The notes beneath the pieces were generated by a model, which was not told the DNA's origin, did no database searches, and saw nothing but the letters and a program-made list of their open reading frames with translations. From Neelides folsomi (Eukaryota; Arthropoda; Collembola; Neelipleona; Neelidae), in contig JAQGBZ010000135.1 in NCBI GenBank assembly GCA_034687125.1, positions 1-64,000 of the forward strand: a stretch of DNA of 64,000 nucleotides, in the 5' to 3' direction. Below are positions 14,248 to 28,360 of this stretch, in pieces. A program made the position numbers and the translations under genes. Each line of letters begins with the position of its first letter. Position 1 is the first letter of the stretch.

Positions 14248-14355
14248 ATTTGAAGGTGGTGGAGCTGGAACGACCGTCTTCTGCTGGTTGTTGTTTTGAT
14301 GGTGATTGTGGTGGTGATGACCGTGGCCATGACGGTGGTTTTTCGCCTGTCTCAT
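14248..14355 (-). CDS. Candidate first coding exon of the TMTC3-like gene (His-rich N-terminus)
   Basis: The minus strand has an ATG at 14355-14353 followed by 36 open codons ending exactly at a near-perfect donor, AAT|GTAAGT (donor bases 14247-14242). The peptide is basic and His/Asn/Gln-rich, with HGHGHHHHNHH in its first half and a short APPP tail before the donor. An in-frame TGA at 14382-14380 lies upstream, so this ATG can be a true start. The exon ends in phase 0 and the TMTC exon at 1387-1581 begins in phase 0. Joining them would put a cytosolic His-rich tail in front of the first TMTC membrane helix without breaking the frame. What is seen is an open exon, a donor and matching phase; the join itself is inferred across a 12.7-kb gap. 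Alternatives are a first exon of an unrelated minus-strand gene or a chance His-codon repeat with a donor. Confidence 0.45.
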
Positions 14356-14720
14356 CTTCTCAATTCTACCCTCAGAGTTTCAAACGAGGATCATAGAACT
14401 GAAAAAGACATGGAATTATTAGATAGATCTTGTATAGTCGGAACTTACATTTCCTTTTCACATTCTCATATGGGAATCATGTGGTAGGAATGGATCTGTA
14501 AACCTCTCGGTTTTTCTCAGAAGATCTCTCAATGGGAGATAGAGGGTGAAAAAAGAGCCGGTTTCCACGTGGAAGCGACCAGCATTTCTTCTCCTCATTT
14601 GCCCACGTCCCGAGTAATGAGGTCTTGGGTAGTGGGGAAATAATAAATTGACTCTTGAGTCCTCGCTGACTCTCATGACAATGTGAATGGGGAAATAATC
14701 CAGAAATAGGAGCCGATTAA
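14356..14720 (-). promoter_or_regulatory. 5' flank of the candidate TMTC first exon (5' UTR and promoter expected here)
   Basis: If the His-rich exon is the first coding exon, the minus-strand 5' UTR and core promoter should be in or beyond this stretch. No TATA box, initiator or CpG-dense island could be pinned down. An AG that could act as an acceptor lies at about 14372, just inside the in-frame TGA, so an upstream untranslated exon is also possible. The assignment is positional only. Confidence 0.2.
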
Positions 14721-17700
14721 TTAAAACAGCTCCTCCTCGCCGTCACCATTGTTTTCTCCAAGCTCCCCCGGTTCTTTGTTCCCCGCTCCTGCCTCGTTGA
14801 GCTTTTAAGGGAATATATTTTTAAAGCTCGCTTACGAGAAATAATGGAATGGGGAGTTGTAGGGGAATTTAAGCTCCTCACAATCTTTTTTATAGCTACT
14901 TTTATTTTTGTTTCAGCTTTTTCCCTCAATTTCTCGGCTGTCTCTGAAGAAAATGCAGAGTGAAATGCGTTTTCCTTACTTTTGTCACCAAAGAGCCGAT
15001 AATGGATTAGGTATTTCTCATGAGACGCCCCGACAAAACTGGGAACCACAATCCGCTCACGGGGTTTACAACTCAAGGAGGTTCAGAACGTGGTTGAGGG
15101 AACGCGTTCCAAAACGGTGTAGCTCGCGGACGAGACTGCCTACAAGTTGGAATGCGGAGCCGGTATAAGAACTCCCTTTATATATTCTCGCCACATGAGG
15201 CTGCGAAGGATCCCGCCCTGCGCAGCCCGGACCCCAAAAGGTTACTTCCACACCCGAAATCTCTCCCAAACTCTTCAACAATTCCTTAACTCAAACCAAT
15301 TTATTCCAATTCCTTTCTTGACTCCTTTACAACGTGTATCCGAATCAAAGAACGAAGATCAAAACTCGAGATCTCTGCAAAACACATCTTTCTCTTCCCA
15401 TTTCCCCATAAATATTCCCCAAGTGAAAGGGAATGGAGTCAGATTCGAGCTCACTTGATTAACTTTATTCCTCAAACCAATGTTTATAGCATTAGCATAC
15501 TTCCACCATACTTTCAATATAAGCTCTCTAACACACACACACACGTTCCTCGGAGTGTACCATATTTGGAAGAATGTTCATTTTATTTCATTAAATGGGG
15601 TAAATTTGTGAAAGATTAATTTGTTCCTGGTCTCGACGAGTGAGATGAAATGGAGCTAATTTAAGAGCCGGAGCTCTTAAAGTTGAGATGGAGGTGAAAA
15701 GTCGGTGGTTCCATTTTTAAGGAAAAGCACGGAAAACTTTTCACTCTCCTACCATTCTTCATCGTTCATTCATTAGAAAGGAGTTTGAGGGCCAACCACA
15801 CAGGTTTCCCCCCTTAGTAAGGTCTCCATTGAGACTCGATCTGCATGGAGGGCCTTCAAATAGGAACCCACAATAAATAAGAGGATTCTCAGGGGGCCCC
15901 TTTCCCTGCCACTCCGCTCAGTCGAGACGAAGAGAAGGAAATTTTAATGAGTCAAATGGATCCGTATGGAAATGAGACGGCGATCGTCAGAGGAATACAC
16001 GGGTTTGCTCTCAAGGTGCCGACCCCTCAATTACGGCCAGACGAGTCTCACACACATCCGGAAAGAGAAACGCAATTAAGGCGGATATGACGGAACGAGA
16101 ACTTTGAATTTAATAAGCCGATGAATTAAGCCTGTGGAGTCATTTGAGTCGGAGTCTGTCCTTCCTAAGCACGTTCGCCACTCTGATTTATCGCCATTGG
16201 CCACTCTTGAATCCATTATTCAATTCTACTGCCATTAAAACATTGTAAGGGCCAAATTGAAGAGTTTCTAAATAAATACAAGGAATAAATTGCAACCTAT
16301 TGGAACTTCATAGATACATATTACGAGCCTTATCATGCATAATAATTATACAAGGAAATTGTTAGGTTTAAAAGCATTGCAAATTTTAAATGAGCATGAT
16401 AAATGCATTTCATATTTTATTTTCCCATCTCTTTAGTTTAAATGTTCCGTCTAAATACATATTTCACTTTCCATTACATATCACACAAGTATGTTTATAC
16501 GGGAAAGTAATTGCAACAAGTAAACACAATTTAAGGATCCACTCACATGGTCCATAAAAAATCAAGGGAAACGTATAGGAGAGAGATTAAAGGAAGGAAA
16601 ATGAGTGGTAAAATGATTTTTGACAAATTTATGCACTTCTCCTATGATGGGGTTATTTGAAATGCTCTTCGCTCTAAAAGCTTTTTTCCGAAAACAAAAA
16701 GGAATGGATGGCGACGGCCTGGGCCCTTAAACTCCAACACAACCACTTCACTCTCTCAGAGCCCCATTGAAGATTATGCTCATTTCCATTCGGTGGAGTC
16801 TGGAAATACACTTAGGTACACTATCGAACCCCAATGGCGTTCCTCCCCCATGAGTCTCTTCGAGGGGAGCCCCTGTCAACTTGATAGAGTGAACTGAGGA
16901 ATGAGCCAAGTTCCTCAGTCGGATGCGGAAGGTCAGGTTCATCTCTACAAACAAACGCATCTTCCTCCTCTTCTTTGGATTTGAGGAATGGCGGACAAAA
17001 GAACATTAGGTTAGGTTATTCCCTTGGGAATCCTCCTTCCTCCATTAGCCTCCTCCTCCTCTTGAGATTGAGAGATGAATAATCAATAGATTTACATTTA
17101 TCAATTTACTATTTGTCCCTTTCCAAGAGGGGAAGGTGAGGTCTATGTCGAATAAGTGGCCCTTATAGGCCCATGTATGTATATGTAAATGGATGTTCCA
17201 TTGCGTGAAGATAGGGAAGTTGAGGGATGGCGGTTTTATATTCTTCGTAGGTTTCTCTCATGGGGATGACTCGATTTAATGGCTGGAACCCACCGAGGGG
17301 GAATAAGGTTTTGCCGTCTTATTCCCACCACCCTTTTACGTTCCTTCACCCACAATTCCCTTCAAGTAGAGATGAGAGGAGCAGCTGGCCAACTCCTTTC
17401 ACCTGAACTTTCGCAGAAGAGTAATGGGGAAAGTATGGCTGTCTGAGATTGAGACACTGACTTTTGTCCTTCGCTTTACCCTATAGTGGGCCTGAGGGGC
17501 TGAAGCTTTTAAAAACTACTTACAGCTTTTATATTAAAATCACATTAGATGAGCCTGTGAGAGGAGAGATAAAGGAGGATGTGCAACGGCGTTGGAAACT
17601 TCCCTAAGTCTCTTGGGACTAAGGAGAGATCCGAGATTCTTGACAGTCTTATCCTCTCATAAACTCCAATTACAAGTCCAACCAGATGGAACTCTCTCAA

Positions 17701-20700
17701 CCGTCGATAATTGTTCAACTCATTTCCCCTCGCAGTTTTAAACTCGTAGGGAAGAATTCCAAGATTGGATATATAAGGACCACGAAATATTTACAATACA
17801 TATTTAAACTACAATAAGTTTACTTTTCTCATGTTGGGAATTTTCATCCGCACGAGTCAATCTCGTGAGTTTGACGTAACTTCCTGAGGTTGACAACCAG
17901 CCCTTCCCCTCTCTCAATTCACAATTCTAGTAATGTGCTAAGGAAGTTCTTGAAAGTTATTTAATTATAAAATAGGTAAAAATGTCCAGATATTTACGCG
18001 ATACGACAACCATATAAATATTTAAATATATACTCTTCTACTATACTTAGGTCCAAATCCATGTAAAGCTTTTATATTGATTGGAATGGGGTGAATCTTT
18101 GTCATCTCAAATTTAGTAAATACATTTGACTAATTAATTGGGGAGGGATGGGTCTTTGTAAGTTTGAAAAAGGGTTTTGGGGCAGTCGTGAATGGGAGTG
18201 ATAGCGATAACATTTCTCCTTTCTCTCTTGTTGAGGATAAAGCCGACGCTTCGAGGCGTGGAGAGAAGCTCACAATTAAGGGGCATAAAGTTGAGTGACT
18301 CTGAGCCACTGTCACTTGAGAAGGGAACTCAAAACCCTCCGCTCCGTTCCGAATTTCAATGAGGTCGAATAAAGAGCCACTGCGGTGACATTTTCTCCTC
18401 CACCCGCCACGTCCCCTCCCTAATGGAATGAAAGTTAAAACGTTGAAAATCTGAGAAAAGTTACGATAGGGACTCAACTCCCGCTTCTGGACTTTCCCTC
18501 ATCCGCCCCTAGAGAAAGATCTCAGGGAGATCAGATCGCAAAGCTCGAAGGGAAAAGAAGATAATTCCTTATTATTATTAGTTATATATAACCCCAATTG
18601 TATAATAAATTAATGTCTCTTCAAATGCCAAAATGCTCATTTGCATTTTATCTCCCAATTCCAACGACCATTGAGAAATGGTATCTCCCATCTTTCTTCT
18701 TCCATCACGAACTTCTTTCCATATAAATACAGATAATTCATATTACATAGAAGTAAATCTTTCTAAGCAGAAGTGGATCAAAATTAATTTAGACAAAGAA
18801 CTTTAAAGGAAGTAGCAAGTGAAAGAGGACCGCTTTGAAATTTGATAAGTTCTATGCCACGAGAAGCAATTAAACCATTTATCTTATACTGGTAAATATA
18901 CACTTTGCAAATAGGACTATAATAATGGATTTGTTCCAATTATAAAGGATGGATAAATGCATACCGTATAGGTACAATTTGTAATATTGAGAGATCTAAA
19001 AGTTAATTTGTTTCGATGAGTGTCATATATTTCTGAGGGAGTGTTTCTGAAGAGGGGCATTAGGGCTGTTATGAGGAAGAGGATCGCTCCCCTGAGACCG
19101 TCGACCTCCTCTCAATTCCCTCACTTAGCACCAATAAACATCTCTCACTCATCTTCCCATTAACGGATCTACTAGGTTGGCTGCATGGAAACTCGAGTCT
19201 CCTCCAACTCCCCGCATTCCGATCTCACATTTCTCTCAGCTTCTATTTGTCTCCTTTCCCATCTTCATTTCTCGACAGATACAGATGGGATTCCGTTCCC
19301 CTCCCATTGGAGGGGGCCGGGGAAGGAGCTCATTCTCTCCATGTAAACTCCTTTGATTATTAACTCAATTCCCCTCAGCCTGCTCTCTTCTGATAAGATA
19401 AACAATAGAAGGATTTTCATTTAAACTCCTTTTTCCCAGACAGCAGAAGATGGATCATGCGATACATAGATTCGCTCCTTCCTTGCTCTAACCCTATTGG
19501 GAGTCCCCATCGGAAAAAATTAACAGCCCACACTGTTCTCAAATTCCACTAGGAGATATTATATATAAAAATATCCTCTATGCGTTCTTCTTTATAATTG
19601 GGCGGGAGGAAGAGAATTTCTGGATAAAAGTCCAAATAGGGCGGAGGAATGGTAATAGTAAGACTCGAGAAATAAACCCGAGTTGGCCGAGCAAACAGTG
19701 AGAGAAAGTTGGAGGTGGACGGCTCATTTAGGATTCAAAGCAAATTCTCTCTCCGTTTATCCATTTCCTCAAAAATTCCATTTGGGTTTGGGAGGAGAGA
19801 GGAAAAGCGAGGAGTCGGGTCAACTCAACGCTAAGCGTTGAGTCAGAACTCAAGAATTCTCCGTATTTAGACTTGGGATTTAGAATTTCAATCAAATAAA
19901 TCCACAGTCGCCGAAGGAACTGAATACCAATGACAAATATAAATGTTGTCTTTTCCTCTTCCACGGCCGAAAATATTCAAATCTCCTCCTCTCAATAAAC
20001 ATTCCGGCTCGGAGAGTCTCGCTCAGATCCTCCCAAATCCGACTATTCAATTCACCCCTCACGCCCTCCTTTCCGAATTCTTAAAAATCGAGAGAGGGAA
20101 TTAAAGAATTTTTAATAAGTTCACCGCTCCTATATGGAAAATTATCCCAAATGGGGGACGGGTGTCGTAACATACGATGCAGACGGAAGAACTTTTCTAA
20201 TTTCCTCAACACTACACATGCAAATGATTTCATCTGTGGATCATGTGACATCGGACCGAGAAACTTTTACAAAATTAATAAACGAAAGGGCCATAATTAA
20301 GAAGTCTGGCTAATGATATTTGTAAAGGCGGGATTTCCCTTCCTATTTCTTCATTTCAGGAGCGATGAAGCGAGATAGTTCTTCAACTAATCTCTCATTC
20401 TCATCTGAATCAAATTAGGAAAAAAATGTTAGGGAAGAATCAAGTCGAAATGAATGATGAAACTTTTCTTCGGAGTTAATAGTCAATAATTTAGTAAAAA
20501 TTTTTTTAAAGTTGATGAAATGTTGAGGAAATTAATCATACAAGAAATGCATATCAGCATATAATTACCAAGTAAGTAGAAATATAGTACATAGAATACA
20601 TACCTAGGCCAATTTAGTGATGTACTATGTATCTACAGAGTTAAAATTATGTATACAGGCATAATTACCTTTAAAGTAACGTGTGTCTGTGTGGAAATAT

Positions 20701-22200
20701 AATACTGACACATAGAGTATACTTATATCATTAGTAATATAATTTCATAAATTTTGAAAAGTCGATTAAAGTGAAAAAGCTTAATTTGAAAAATTTCATT
20801 TGCCAAATTTCATTGGAGCAATTAAAATCTAGTTAACTTGAGTTACGAGAACTTTGCCCTTGTATATACGAATAAAAGTTTTTCAATCTTTTCAGGCCAA
20901 ATGATGATTATATAACTAATTCAACTAGGCTAATTACTCTCATTCATGACTCAAATCATTTCTGATTTATGCGCCGTTTATGGAAATGATCGTTTGCAAG
21001 TAGTATAAATTAATGAGAGTCGTAATTCCGTCTAAAATCACCTAAATAAGCATTAAGGAGGTCAAAGTGGAAGATGGAAATCTTGGAGATTGTATAGCAT
21101 TACTCAACTCAATTAATGGGAGTCCTCTGAGAAAGAAGGAACCACGAAAGAAGTTTCCCCAACATGAACTAACATACACAGATTTACATATATTATACTT
21201 ATTGGGGATATGAAATTTTCAACTCCTCTACTTCTTTCTCCATATCCCTATCAACATCTCGCGTGTCATAGAAATATTCCGGCGTTCCTCTCTGATTCAG
21301 ATGAGGAAGCCTAGTCTCTCTCCCTGCTTTCATTACGTTGAAAGGAAAGTCAGGTTAAGATTTCCACAAGCATGCATTGAAAAGTTTGTCTTTATTTCTC
21401 ATGCCCCAGGGGAAAGTGCGAGGATGGAGAGAGGAGTGATTCGAAATAAGGGAATAAGCCGATTCGGATTCTGATGAGTTCAGACTGGGGACTCTTTTCT
21501 TCGATGTATCCCTCAACAATTGCTTCGCATTCCGCCTTCCCACCACTAAATCCAAATTCCTCCCCATCCAATCCCAATATATCCGAATATATTATAGTCC
21601 TATATTGACGCATGCAGAGCCGGAGTGACTAAAAATGTCACGTTGGCAAACTTAGAATTAAAAAAATCCCGGAAGTGATTTCGATAGCATTACGGTCCGC
21701 ATTTACTGAGTAAAATGATGGGAAAATGAATTTGGAAGGAGGTTCGTAATCTCCGGATCCTTAGCACCATGTAAAGACTTGAACAGAATGGGTTCAATGA
21801 GGCGTGAGGAAGCTCCATCCCTCATCCCCATCACTTTCTCTCCACATTTTATGGGCGAGTGCAGAGACACACTCAACCGTCCACCCGAAACCCTACAGTG
21901 AATCCTCGCCAACACTTCCCCTCTAATCTTTATTGTAGTTGCCTTGGAAAGACGACCGGAACCCATGGGGCTCCCTGATACGAAAACAACCCCAGTTTCC
22001 TCGGCACATAAAGTACAAGCACATTTTCCTCTACGCCCTGCCAGACTTGTCCTGGCCAATAATCATCTTATTGACAATATCGCCACGTCCACTTTTGCAT
22101 CACTATCATCCTCAATCGCCCATTTATCTCAAATGTTCAGGGCGGTTATTGGGCCCATGAAAAATGGGAAAGTAAAACTTATTTTGAAAAAGTGTGCATA
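14720..22200. other. Non-coding mosaic of CTC/GAG-rich blocks and AT-rich linkers
   Basis: GC-richer blocks (about 14.7-16.26, 16.56-17.76, 18.1-18.6, 19.0-20.4 and 21.0-22.2 kb) alternate with AT-rich linkers. Open frames up to about 118 codons occur, for example minus 21703-22059, but none has a recognisable domain or convincing splice boundaries. A short (AC)7 run lies at 15531-15544. Confidence 0.45.
15531..15544. repeat. (AC)7 microsatellite
   Basis: Seven uninterrupted AC dinucleotides can be read directly in a CTC/GAG-rich block. Confidence 0.9.
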
Positions 22201-24130
22201 AAGAAAGATAAGTTCTAATTGTCAAATTGAAGTCTGACATTGAATTGTAATTCTAACAATGTCCATGTTTTCATCTTTCACAAATGTTCAATTTGATGGA
22301 TTTATTCCAAATCTCATGTTAAATTGGAAATTCCGCGAGTAAACTTAGATAGGACAAATAACATTCGTGCTTAAACTGGAATTTGTATTTGCTGTGAAAA
22401 TCTAAAAAGTAAATATTTAAAGCTTAAAATTATTTATTTTGCTGTCAGAATCATATTAAAATTCTTAAAAATATTATCTTCATATTTGCATTCTCTATTT
22501 ATATTTGTGCTTGTTATTATCCCGTTCTTATAACCATAGTATTTATACCTACTATGTTATGTAAGTATAGAGGACCGTAGCACATGTGTATGCATTAAAG
22601 GACTATTTTATACAGGTTTAATATGAGATCTTCTTTCAACATCTTGCCACATGCAGCCGGCGATGATGGGATGAAGAAATGTAAAGAGAAAGTGTAATAG
22701 ACTGAGATAAAGGAACGGGGAATCTGCCGCTTCGAGAGGTTACAAGCGTAAAAGGCAGATTGACATTTTGACGGCATCGACTACACCATGAAGGAAAACG
22801 AAGATTTTCATGAAAAAAACTTTCAGAGTATCCATACAAAAGGGTTGTTATATATACATAAACTTGCTACACTTTATATATGGGACTTACTGAGAGTCTG
22901 GGTATTTAGAGAGGCTCAAGTGAATGTGTCTTCCAGAAGGAGATGAAGGGACGAACGACACCAAACAAGATAAGTGCAGCCATGATGAGAGAATGAGTTC
23001 AAAATTCCAAAATATCGTCCTTTCTCACGTATGAGCTCAATTCTTCTATCCATATATTTACTTCAATTTTTCAATATTGATAAAAATTTACCGATTAAAA
23101 TTCAATGCTATACTTGAATTATTTATTAAACCTTGAAATCCTATTTAATTTATTTTAATAGATGCATAATCGAAAGCAACCTAGGCCGACCTGCGAAATC
23201 CCTCTTTTAGCGTCAAATAAAAATCAAATTCTATAACAAACGTTCATTTATTTGTAATAATGGGATAATTGAAATTTATTTATTTGACGCTAAAAGCGGG
23301 TTTTCGCTGGTAGGTTGCTTCCTAGGTTCCGTTTCGAGTTGTGATCACGATCACATGTGATTTTGCAAATGTATTACATATTGTATATCCTATGTGTATT
23401 TATCATAGAAAAGTTAGATATTTATGATTATGAGAAATTTATACATAAGTAACATAACTATGTATTTATAAGAGTATATAAATATATACATCAGTACTAT
23501 CGTTGAGCTTAAAAATAATACAATGGTAGAAAAAAGGACGATCCTTATTGATTTAGGAAATGAAATGTTGTGTAGAATAAGAAAAATGAGCTTTCACTCT
23601 TCAATCCTCATGCTTCAATAATTGAACATAATTGTATTTTTAATATACTTATACTTAAAACTACTTAAGTATATTCTACGTATTCCACACATAAAATGTG
23701 TCGTATAATAAAAAAGTGTATTTTCCAACTGATGGTTCCTCAATTTCTCCTATTCATTACATTAATAAATAGGAATGATGTTCTTTAATTTAAAGCAACG
23801 ATGCAAATCAATGTAGCGGAAGGTTATAACAAAACGTTCTAAAGTACTGGGTTAAAAATGCATGAGGATTACTTCACCGAATCTCCAGTTTTACAATAGA
23901 ATGAAAAAAGAAATATAATAAGAATAAAAGAATAATGTAACGAGAAATGGGCAATTTTGGCGATTGAGTCAGAGTATATATGATATACTATAGGCACACT
24001 CAATTGAGCTGTTCCTTATAATTTAAATTGACAAAATAATGATAGCGCCAAAATGACTGACGATGGCAAAATATAATTTAATACAATTATTTTCATTCTG
24101 TGAGAAGAATGATCTGATGATGCATAAACA
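22200..24130. other. AT-rich stretch with one MITE-like inverted repeat
   Basis: The DNA is AT-rich with TATA/TATGTA words and no credible exon. It contains the inverted-repeat element at 23180-23326. Confidence 0.5.
23180..23326. mobile_element. MITE-like element with long terminal inverted repeats (147 bp)
   Basis: The left arm (about 23180-23222) and right arm (about 23275-23326) are inverted copies. Both include CTTTTAGCGTCAAATAAA next to the loop and GCGAAA further out, with a few mismatches and a small length difference between the arms. Both arms end in CCTAGG, which is either the target duplication or the outermost part of the inverted repeat. The AT-rich centre of about 50 bp has no coding content. 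It could form one long hairpin. The element family is not recognised. Confidence 0.65.
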
Positions 24131-25230
24131 CGATGTTCTTATTTCCCAAGTGGAGTGTTTACTCATGTGTGGTTGTTGGAAGAGGTCTTTGGGCATTTGA
24201 AGCCTATTTGTAGAGCAAACTCACATCGAGTCGCGAGATAAAGCGGCCGTGAAAGGAGACAAGGTAATAATAGTAATAGTAATAAGGCTTTGAAATTATA
24301 TAGGGGAAATAAGATGGGACACCTTTGTTTTTCCGCAAGACTAGCTTCGTCTCTCCGCATTTGAAAATGAAAATGATCTTACAAATGGATTCTCTTATAC
24401 CTCGCTCCCCTCCTTTCCCTCTCCCGCTAAGAACCGGGGGAAAAGATGATTTCGTTAATGATGGGCGTATGCCTGCTAGTTCTCCTTAAAGAATATATAT
24501 GATTCACATCCCTCCCATTTCCCCTCATCGTGCATTTGAGGAATTCCTACAAGATGCCTCCTCGTTACAAGAGAGTTGGGTTAGTAAATAGAAATCCTGT
24601 AGAGGCACAATTACATTCTCATGGAGCCTCGCCCAACCTCCTTCAAAAACAATCGATGGAGGAACAAATTGTAGTAATTTATGGATTTATCGTGTCTGAT
24701 TTAAGTACTGTTTCCCCGAAATGGGTCTCCCCATATTTACTATAAATATTAAAAAAGGAAGAAATATGGCCTTCGACTCTCCTTGCTAATGTATATGTAA
24801 TATAATGCTTTTAATAAATCCGACATCCACTTTCTCTTTCGAGGAATCTCCTAAGTCGAGCGAGTCCATTTGGACGGGAAAAAACTATCATATGATCCGT
24901 CGTGAGGAATATATGGGATCTCCCCAACCTCTCTCTACGCATTTTCCTGTCTCTAGGAGGAAGAGAAAAAAGAAAACTAATCGAGGAAGAAGAGAAGCCC
25001 CATCATATCTTCATGTCAAAATAACAATAGGGGAGATGAGGCGAGTCGTTGTTTTCCCCGTCCCACTATTATTTCGACCTAGGAACCATTATGAACGGGA
25101 ACGTCCTCCCCTTCTCCGCCCAAATACAACATGACATCTCAAACGGGAGATATAAAAACTTGAGCCGGAAATCCAGAATCTCCTCAGCCCAAACTTCAAC
25201 GAACGATTCGACGAAGAAAGCGAAAGCCAA
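24130..25230. other. CTC/GAG-rich block without recognised gene
   Basis: This is moderately GC-rich DNA. The open frames on both strands, such as plus 24805-25134, look like composition effects rather than genes. Nothing further is seen. Confidence 0.4.
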
Positions 25231-25261
25231 TGTATACATAATAAATATTTTGCTATATAAA

Positions 25262-25297
25262 TATTATTATATTACAAGATATTGTAATATAATAATT
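25262..25297. repeat. AT palindrome, 15-bp stem
   Basis: ATTATTATATTACAA at 25263-25277 is exactly complementary to 25282-25296, with the 4-nt loop GATA. The stem has only one G-C pair. It may be a transposon core, a replication-slippage product or chance in AT-rich DNA. Confidence 0.75.
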
Positions 25298-25969
25298 ATA
25301 TCTAGATATTTATACAAAACCTTCTACTCGCATGGTTTCATATGAAACTGGACAGTTGTTTATTATAAATTATGCATTAAATGTATTAAACAAATATTTA
25401 TGTAGCCAATGGAAAACCTCTTAAACTTATTCAGAGTCTTAAATACCGTCAAAATAACAATAAATGGCGAGACTTGGTTTTTGCAGTTGATCCTACATCC
25501 TACCAAATGTGGTGTACACTGCGTAAATAAGATGAAATATATCAAAAGCATTAATCTGTAATATGGGAAGTTGTGCATGCTCCGTCAACTATCTATTTTA
25601 CTCTATCCAATAAATTATGAACCTACATATTGTATACATTTTCCACCATATATCATGTCTCAGTGGCGAGAAAAGAAAAGGAAGGATAAAGATGATTTCC
25701 TGCTTTCGCTAAAGTTGAGAGAAATTTCCCAAGTCAACATCTTCATATTAATTCCTTAATATTTCTGCTTAAGGAATTTCTAATGAAAAATCCAAAGTTG
25801 TAATAATAAAAAATAAATTTTATTAATTAGGAAGGAATCCTTCATTGAAGTCCACTGAGCCTCTTCAATCCTTTTCTCTCTCAAGAGGATTTCAATGATG
25901 AATGAAAAAGTGGTCTAGCACAGAGGGGAAAATTAATTTTTTGGCAAATTAAACAACCTTCTGACCTAA

Positions 25970-28360
25970 AATAATAACAAAGAAAATAGGCTACAGAAGA
26001 AGGTCGGCAAGGAGCAACATCGCATGAGGTTCGTCTTTGATCCGATTTTCTCCCTCGCTCTCGGGAATCTCACTGGTTCCGTCTAAAAATCTCATCCTAT
26101 TTAACATTCTCATAGCTTCCTCCATGGAGCATCTCGCACACTTCGCCTTCTACCTTTCTCAATCCTCTCTCAGGAGGAAAATCTAAACCGAGGGTTGCGA
26201 GATTAATAGGATTCCCACTCGGATCCAGCGAAAGAGGAGCGAATTGAAACAGCAATCGATGGAATCGAATAGGGATAAATATTTGGAGAAACTTTCTACC
26301 CTCTTCGAAGAGTCGATTAGGAAGTTCTCCTATTCCTCTCAATTCATAACACCGGAAGGAATCGGTTAAGAGGTGAATGGGAAACTCCAAAGGCCGGCTC
26401 AGCTCCTCTCACCCGCGCATTACATGAGAGCTGAATCACATAAAGGCATCAAACCTAAAAAAGTGTTAAAACTAGGAGGAGGAAAATCCCAAGTTGCATT
26501 TTGAATCGGCCTCTTCACAATTTTTGTTGCGGAGGTGGAATTCCGAGAGCGTTGTGAAGAGATGTGGGAGGTCCTCGAGGACGGAAGGGGAGATTCCATT
26601 CTTATTCACACTCTTCCACTTCATACACTACGGGTTATATTCCTGCTCGTCTCCCAAGTGTGCTGTATAAGGAAGTTCGTATGCTCTCCCTCTACTCGAC
26701 AGAATATGGGGAATTGTGAAGAAGATTGAGTTTACTTGAGCTCTCCCGAGGTCTCCTATTCTTCAATTCAGCTCGTTCCCAGCCGGGAGAAGCTGCTCCA
26801 ACCAGTGGGGGGAGATATGACTCCGCATTATTGTTTCCCCAAGCCCCTCACCTTCATATCTACATACATGCTCTATTCGGATAGAAAGAACTGGGTCGAG
26901 TCGGTACATGTGTCTCTCAACCAACTGTCTCCCAACATCTCTTTCCCTTCGCCACTTCCTAAATCCCAGATTTGGGCGAGAAAGGATGGACTGATGTGTG
27001 CGGGTGTCAACAACTCACCTTTCCCCACTTTCCCCTTCATTCCACTCCATGTTGCTCATGTCTGTGGCGAGAGAGGGGAAAAAGGAGAATTAACACCACC
27101 AGAACCCCGCGACTCTCTAATCCCCAAACCATTAATCTTTTCTGACGAGTGGGACGAGTGGGAAAGGACGAGTGGCAACTCTTCAATAATTCATTACACT
27201 CTAAACCGCCTGTCAATTCAAGAGAAATGACTCAAAAGAGTCAACTCTTCAAGCTCTAATGTTCAAAGGACACCAAAACCTCATCATGCCCCTTTACGCC
27301 TGTTTACTCAATTTGCACTTCGTGTTAATTTTCTCAACTTGAGCCCTAAACACAAACTTACATAAATAAATAAAAACATGGAACCAACCTAGAAGAATTA
27401 GACAACGCAGAATAGAACAAATAAGTATGAACAACTCCTCAAGAATGCTTTCTAAAAGAAATCCGTGCCATATTACCAAGTGCATAAAATACCAATAGCA
27501 ATAAATAGAGTCCATGCAAGTATCGATTATACATTTTACAATGTATCGATAAAATGAGCCCAACACTCATTGCCTCTCTGACCCACATCTTCGAGACGGA
27601 GGAGATGGACAAATAGGGAATATAAAAAGCTACGAGGGCAAAGCGCTGGAATTTGGGATGGAATTGGACGAGATGCACCATTACTTCGAAGGACCCTCGT
27701 TGAAGAATTCGAGATAAATTAACTCCGTTCCTCATTTTTGTCCTCATTTCCATTTAGATGATATGAGGGATAGTAGGAGTGATAAGAAGACGTCGTAAGT
27801 TCCCGTCCTCTCGAGAGAATATCGCTATCGTATTAAATGTGAGGATGGGCCCCGTCATCCGTAGCTTCAAACCCATTGGCCTTATGGGAAAGTCGACGGT
27901 GGGATCTCATAAATCTGTCGAGTGTACAGAAGAGTTTACGCTCACTTACTCTCAGATTACGCTATCTCTCCCGACTCGGAAGCCGAGGGACTTTGGGATT
28001 TATAGAAAAAAGATAGAGGTGGTGGGTCACCTTGTCCCCCCTTCCCGCCACAAGACTCAGCCTGATGAATTTTCTTACAAGTGGAATAATTGAGGAAAGT
28101 TTTCCTCGTGAGGATAGGGAATTTCCCCGTGAGAGGACTTTCTCTATGCGCGACATCATTCCGAGGAGTGAATATGCTCCTCGACTCACTCTGCATATTT
28201 CAAATCGGGTCCATAAACCATGAAAATAATGGTCAAAGTTGGAGAAGAATACGAGATGGAGGGAGTAATAAGGACTAGAATCTTCATGCATGAACACTTT
28301 AGCCATTTAAAGGCTGAGAGCTGGCAACTGACGTCGATCTCCCACCTACCTCATCGCGCC
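25970..28360. other. CTC/GAG-rich block without recognised gene
   Basis: The block contains long but unconvincing frames, for example plus 26736-27230 (164 codons, starting TTG). No domain, signal peptide or splice-bounded exon could be supported. It is flanked by AT-rich DNA on both sides. Confidence 0.4.

Noticed and set aside
21703-22059. 118-codon minus-strand frame with CxxC-like cysteines
   Set aside because: The Cys spacing fits no zinc-binding domain, two plus-strand frames overlap it, and there are no clear splice boundaries.
26736-27230. 164-codon plus-strand frame
   Set aside because: It begins with TTG rather than ATG, lies in a composition-biased block, and shows no domain or splice context.
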